Positions 53,740 through 55,581 of a stretch of DNA of 55,581 bases are shown piece after piece (position 1 is the stretch's first letter; every line of letters starts with the position of its first letter). This DNA is from an uncultured Bacteroidia bacterium. Lineage in GTDB: Bacteria; Bacteroidota; Bacteroidia; Bacteroidales; Prolixibacteraceae. Location: the NCBI GenBank assembly GCA_903927965.1, contig CAIYPA010000463.1, forward strand, positions 1 through 55,581. The letters are read 5' to 3'. Below the pieces are notes generated by a model. It had not been told where the DNA came from and ran no database searches. It was given only the letters and a program-made list of their open reading frames with translations. The position numbers were made by a program, and so were the translations under genes.

Positions 53740-54200
53740 TGGGTCAATACCTCGTAGAGGTTACATTATTATAGAAAAGGGTCATCAAGATCACGGCGGC
53801 GCAACCACAAAGCCGATAAATGATCGAAGGTTTTCTGCGCCGCAAAGCTGCAACAAACAAAAAGAGGAATATGACAAAAAAAAACATGCACAAAATCTTG
53901 AAAAAAGGCTCAAACCGCACCTTCAATTTGTATTTAATTGTATAACAACACAATACAAATAAGGTAATAAGGTTGGGTTATCTTTCCTTCATCGAGTTAC
54001 TAAGGTTAAAAAAGGGGGTAAATAAGGTTTGATTTACCTTCAAACCTTAATTCACATTCTTTTTAATAAAAAGTCCCAAAGCTTGTTTTAGTGTCCGGGT
54101 GACTGTTGTTGCAGTGTGTAGTCACCAGGACACATCTTCTAAAAAGTTGTTTGTAGTGTCCGGGTCACGGTTGTTGCACTTTGTAGTCACGGGGACATTG
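53740..54200. repeat. Cassette-flank block, copy 2
   Basis: The elements of copy 1 recur here: palindrome at 53748-53760, hairpin arms at 53796-53803 and 53836-53843, stem-loop at 54022-54048, and the inverted-repeat pairs at 54089-54197. Sequence between the elements has diverged or been replaced. Confidence 0.75.
54089..54197. repeat. Two consecutive GTGTCC-type stem-loops
   Basis: The first is TAGTGTCCGGGTGACT (54089-54104) with AGTCACCAGGACAC (54120-54133), a 13-14 bp stem and 15-nt loop. The second is TAGTGTCCGGGTCACGG (54154-54170) with AGTCACGGGGACA (54185-54197), a poorer match. Both loops contain GTTGTTGCA. They correspond to the 180-bp element at 48425-48604 in a shorter form. Confidence 0.6.
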
Positions 54201-54300
54201 CCTCCAAAAGTAGTTTGTCAGTCCGTTATGAGGGGGAAAATCCTGTTGTACAGCTTCTGATTTGCATTTGAATTCCATCCAGCTTAAGCTGGAGGGGGGT

Positions 54301-54340
54301 AAAAAATAAACCCAACCACCTGAACAGTGATTGGGCTTTA
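54301..54340 (-). terminator. Intrinsic terminator of the tRNA-Ser/tRNA-Trp unit
   Basis: On the minus strand AAGCCCAATCA (54338-54328) pairs with TGGTTGGGTTT (54318-54308), 11 bp with two G-U pairs and a 9-nt loop, followed by ATTTTTT. It lies just after tRNA-Trp. Confidence 0.8.
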
Positions 54341-54350
54341 TTTCCTGATG

Positions 54351-54423
54351 CACGGGAGGAGCGACTCGAACGCCCGACACCTGGTTTTGGAGACCAGTGC
54401 TCTACCGACTGAGCTACACCCGT
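54351..54423 (-). tRNA. tRNA-Trp (CCA anticodon)
   Basis: The 73-nt cloverleaf begins ACGGGTGTAGCTC and has the anticodon stem CTGGT/ACCAG with loop CTCCAAA (anticodon CCA). The T arm is GGGCG-TTCGAGT-CGCTC and the discriminator is G; CCA is not encoded. The acceptor stem ACGGGTG/CTCCCGT has a U6-U67 mismatch, the other six pairs being normal. It is read with tRNA-Ser, 5 bases upstream. Confidence 0.93.
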
Positions 54424-54428
54424 AAGCG

Positions 54429-54513
54429 CGGAGAGAGAGGGATTCGAACCCCCGGTACCTCGCGGTACAACGGTTTTCAAGACCGCCGCAATCGACCACT
54501 CTGCCATCTCTCC
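54429..54513 (-). tRNA. tRNA-Ser (TGA anticodon)
   Basis: The 85-nt tRNA has acceptor stem GGAGAGA/TCTCTCC, loop CTTGAAA with anticodon TGA, and the long variable arm of serine tRNAs (ACCGCGAGGT). The T arm GGGGGTTCGAATCCC is intact and the discriminator is G. CCA is not encoded. It is first in the two-tRNA unit. Confidence 0.95.
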
Positions 54514-54718
54514 AAAGCGTGTGCAAAAGTAAACTTTATTTTGGTTTACCAAAAATTTTAAATCTTTTTTTTCGGCACCCCTGAAAATATAAACAATCAA
54601 GCTAATTTGATAATCTGGAGAATAATATTAAGCAATCCATAGACTGAACCGTACAGACATTCCAATTCCAACATTTCATATAATATTTAATCCATATATG
54701 AAATAGTTCCCCTAATCC

Positions 54719-54749
54719 TTGTATAATTAACTGAAATTCTCTATCTTGC
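54719..54749 (+). promoter_or_regulatory. Possible promoter of the HU gene
   Basis: TTG (54719-54721), 20 bases, then TATCTTGC (54742-54749), which is one T short of TAnnTTTG. The leader would be about 30 bases before the ATG at 54787. Confidence 0.3.
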
Positions 54750-54786
54750 GAAAATCTTAAATTTCAATTTAAATATCCTCTTAGCT

Positions 54787-55059
54787 ATGAACAAAACACA
54801 ATTAATTGATGCAATCGCTGCTGAGGCAGGTTTGACCAAAGTGGATGCAAAAAAGGCCGTAGATGCGTTTATTAAAACGACCGGCGAACAACTAAAAGAC
54901 GGTGAAAAAATCGCACTTGTTGGATTTGGCACTTTTTCCGTATCGGAACGTTCTGCACGTGTAGGGCGTAATCCCAAAACGGGCGAAAAGATCGAAGTTG
55001 AAAAGAAAAGGGTTGTCAGGTTTAAACCCGGCAGCGATCTTGCAAACGAAATTCAATAA
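54787..55059 (+). CDS. HU-family DNA-binding protein
   Basis: The 90-residue protein has the HU/IHF fold: N-terminal helices (MNKTQLIDAIAAEAGLTKVDA), the GFGTFSVSERSARVGRNPKTGE arm region and a final RFKPGSDLANEIQ. The basic arm with RNP inserts in the minor groove and bends DNA. It is a nucleoid protein of usual length, transcribed alone and followed by a strong terminator. Confidence 0.97.
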   Translation: MNKTQLIDAIAAEAGLTKVDAKKAVDAFIKTTGEQLKDGEKIALVGFGTFSVSERSARVGRNPKTGEKIEVEKKRVVRFKPGSDLANEIQ

Positions 55060-55077
55060 AGTAGGTTTTTGTAAATA

Positions 55078-55103
55078 AAAAAAAGGGCTATCGCCCTTTT
55101 TTT
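55078..55103. terminator. Bidirectional terminator between the HU and ABC exporter genes
   Basis: AAAAGGGC (55081-55088) and GCCCTTTT (55093-55100) form a stem with a 4-nt loop, and A/T runs on both sides extend it to 11 bp. Both orientations end in a T-run. Confidence 0.85.
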
Positions 55104-55122
55104 ATGATTTTATACCATCACA

Positions 55123-55581
55123 TCAGAAATTTTGCATCCCATGCAACTTCTTATAAATGCCGTTCAAGGCAAGCAGTTCATCGTGATTCCCACGCTCAAC
55201 GATCTCCCCTTCATGAAATACACAAATTAAGTCCGCATTTTTTATCGTTGACAATCGGTGGGCAATCACAATCGAAGTCCGGTTTTTCATGAGGTTTTCG
55301 AGTGCCTCCTGTACAAGTTTTTCCGATTCGGTGTCCAACGCAGACGTCGCCTCATCCAAGATCAGAATCGGTGGGTTCTTTAACACCGCACGTGCGATAG
55401 AAACTCGCTGACGTTGTCCACCTGAGAGTTTCCCCCCCCGGTCGCCAATGTTCGATTCATAACCCTCTGATGTGGCAATGATAAAGTCGTGGGCATTGGC
55501 CACCTTCGCCGCAGTCTCGACCTGCTCCAGTGTGGCATTCTCAACCCCAAAAGAGATATTGTTGAAAAAAGTGTCATTGAA
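55123..55581 (-). CDS. ABC exporter, ATP-binding domain (partial)
   Basis: The last 152 residues of a transporter gene cut by the window edge. The visible part starts in [12 protein letters not shown], just after the Q-loop. It has the signature [14 protein letters not shown], Walker [13 protein letters not shown] and the switch [14 protein letters not shown], and ends in GMQNF. This is the MsbA/multidrug half-exporter type, with the membrane domain outside the window. The substrate cannot be told. Confidence 0.93.
   Translation of the reverse strand, partial: FNDTFFNNISFGVENATLEQVETAAKVANAHDFIIATSEGYESNIGDRGGKLSGGQRQRVSIARAVLKNPPILILDEATSALDTESEKLVQEALENLMKNRTSIVIAHRLSTIKNADLICVFHEGEIVERGNHDELLALNGIYKKLHGMQNF

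Larger units (their letters stand above)
53459..54300. other. Gene-free, repeat-rich spacer upstream of FISUMP gene 2
   Basis: No gene is supported. It contains AACCTCTACGAGGT (53591-53604) and ACCTCGTAGAGGT (53748-53760), whose flanks run in opposite directions. Flank block copy 2 and two GTGTCC-type stem-loops complete it. Confidence 0.7.

Noticed and set aside
54089-54197. Integron attC sites
   Set aside because: The stem-loops lack the GTTRRRY/RYYYAAC core sites, and no integrase is present.

Overview
The window looks like a chromosomal segment of a Bacteroidota bacterium. The evidence is SusC/SusD transport genes, an ECF sigma/FecR pair, a protein with a type IX secretion (T9SS) type B sorting domain next to a PorP/SprF gene, FISUMP-domain proteins, and promoters of the Bacteroidota form (TTTG, 19 bases, TAnnTTTG). 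A free-living relative of the Marinilabiliales/Prolixibacteraceae is my inference; no rRNA or other marker fixes the taxon.

Layout. 1-351: the end of an unknown gene and three tandem copies of an 86-87 bp repeat. 352-12727: a small glycan-uptake locus with a URO-D-like protein, sigma factor, anti-sigma factor, SusC, SusD, a secreted two-module protein of unknown function and a GH29 alpha-L-fucosidase. 13337-27769: a 3741-residue secreted repeat protein read from a good promoter, its PorP/SprF partner 7 bp downstream, and a ComEC-like membrane protein. 27770-28063: REP-like hairpins. 28064-29835: two tandem SPFH/band-7 genes on the minus strand. 29986-45104: mostly housekeeping and accessory genes (SWIM-SNF2 helicase, HydE, an AmrS-type radical SAM enzyme, an MmeI-like type IIL restriction-modification enzyme, a DUF421 membrane protein, peptide deformylase, RuvX, a secreted esterase, an active/inactive M16 peptidase pair and a nitronate monooxygenase-like flavoprotein). 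45268-47779: a small helical protein and htpG, convergent on a shared terminator.

47780-54300 is the accessory, repeat-rich part. Two FISUMP genes lie in the same direction. They share a near-identical promoter and signal peptide, a conserved out-of-frame 3' tail, and flanking blocks with the same palindromes and inverted repeats, so this looks like a segmental duplication of a cassette. A 5 x 21 bp iteron array sits beside it. 54351-55581: tRNA-Trp and tRNA-Ser, an HU gene, and an ABC exporter gene cut by the window edge.

How the genes work together. The sigma/FecR pair probably controls the SusCD importer and the fucosidase, giving uptake of a fucose-containing glycan. The giant protein is probably exported by T9SS and anchored or assembled with its PorP/SprF neighbour. 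The least described parts are the 1.4 kb super-repeat in the giant protein, the 822-residue secreted protein, and the FISUMP cassettes.
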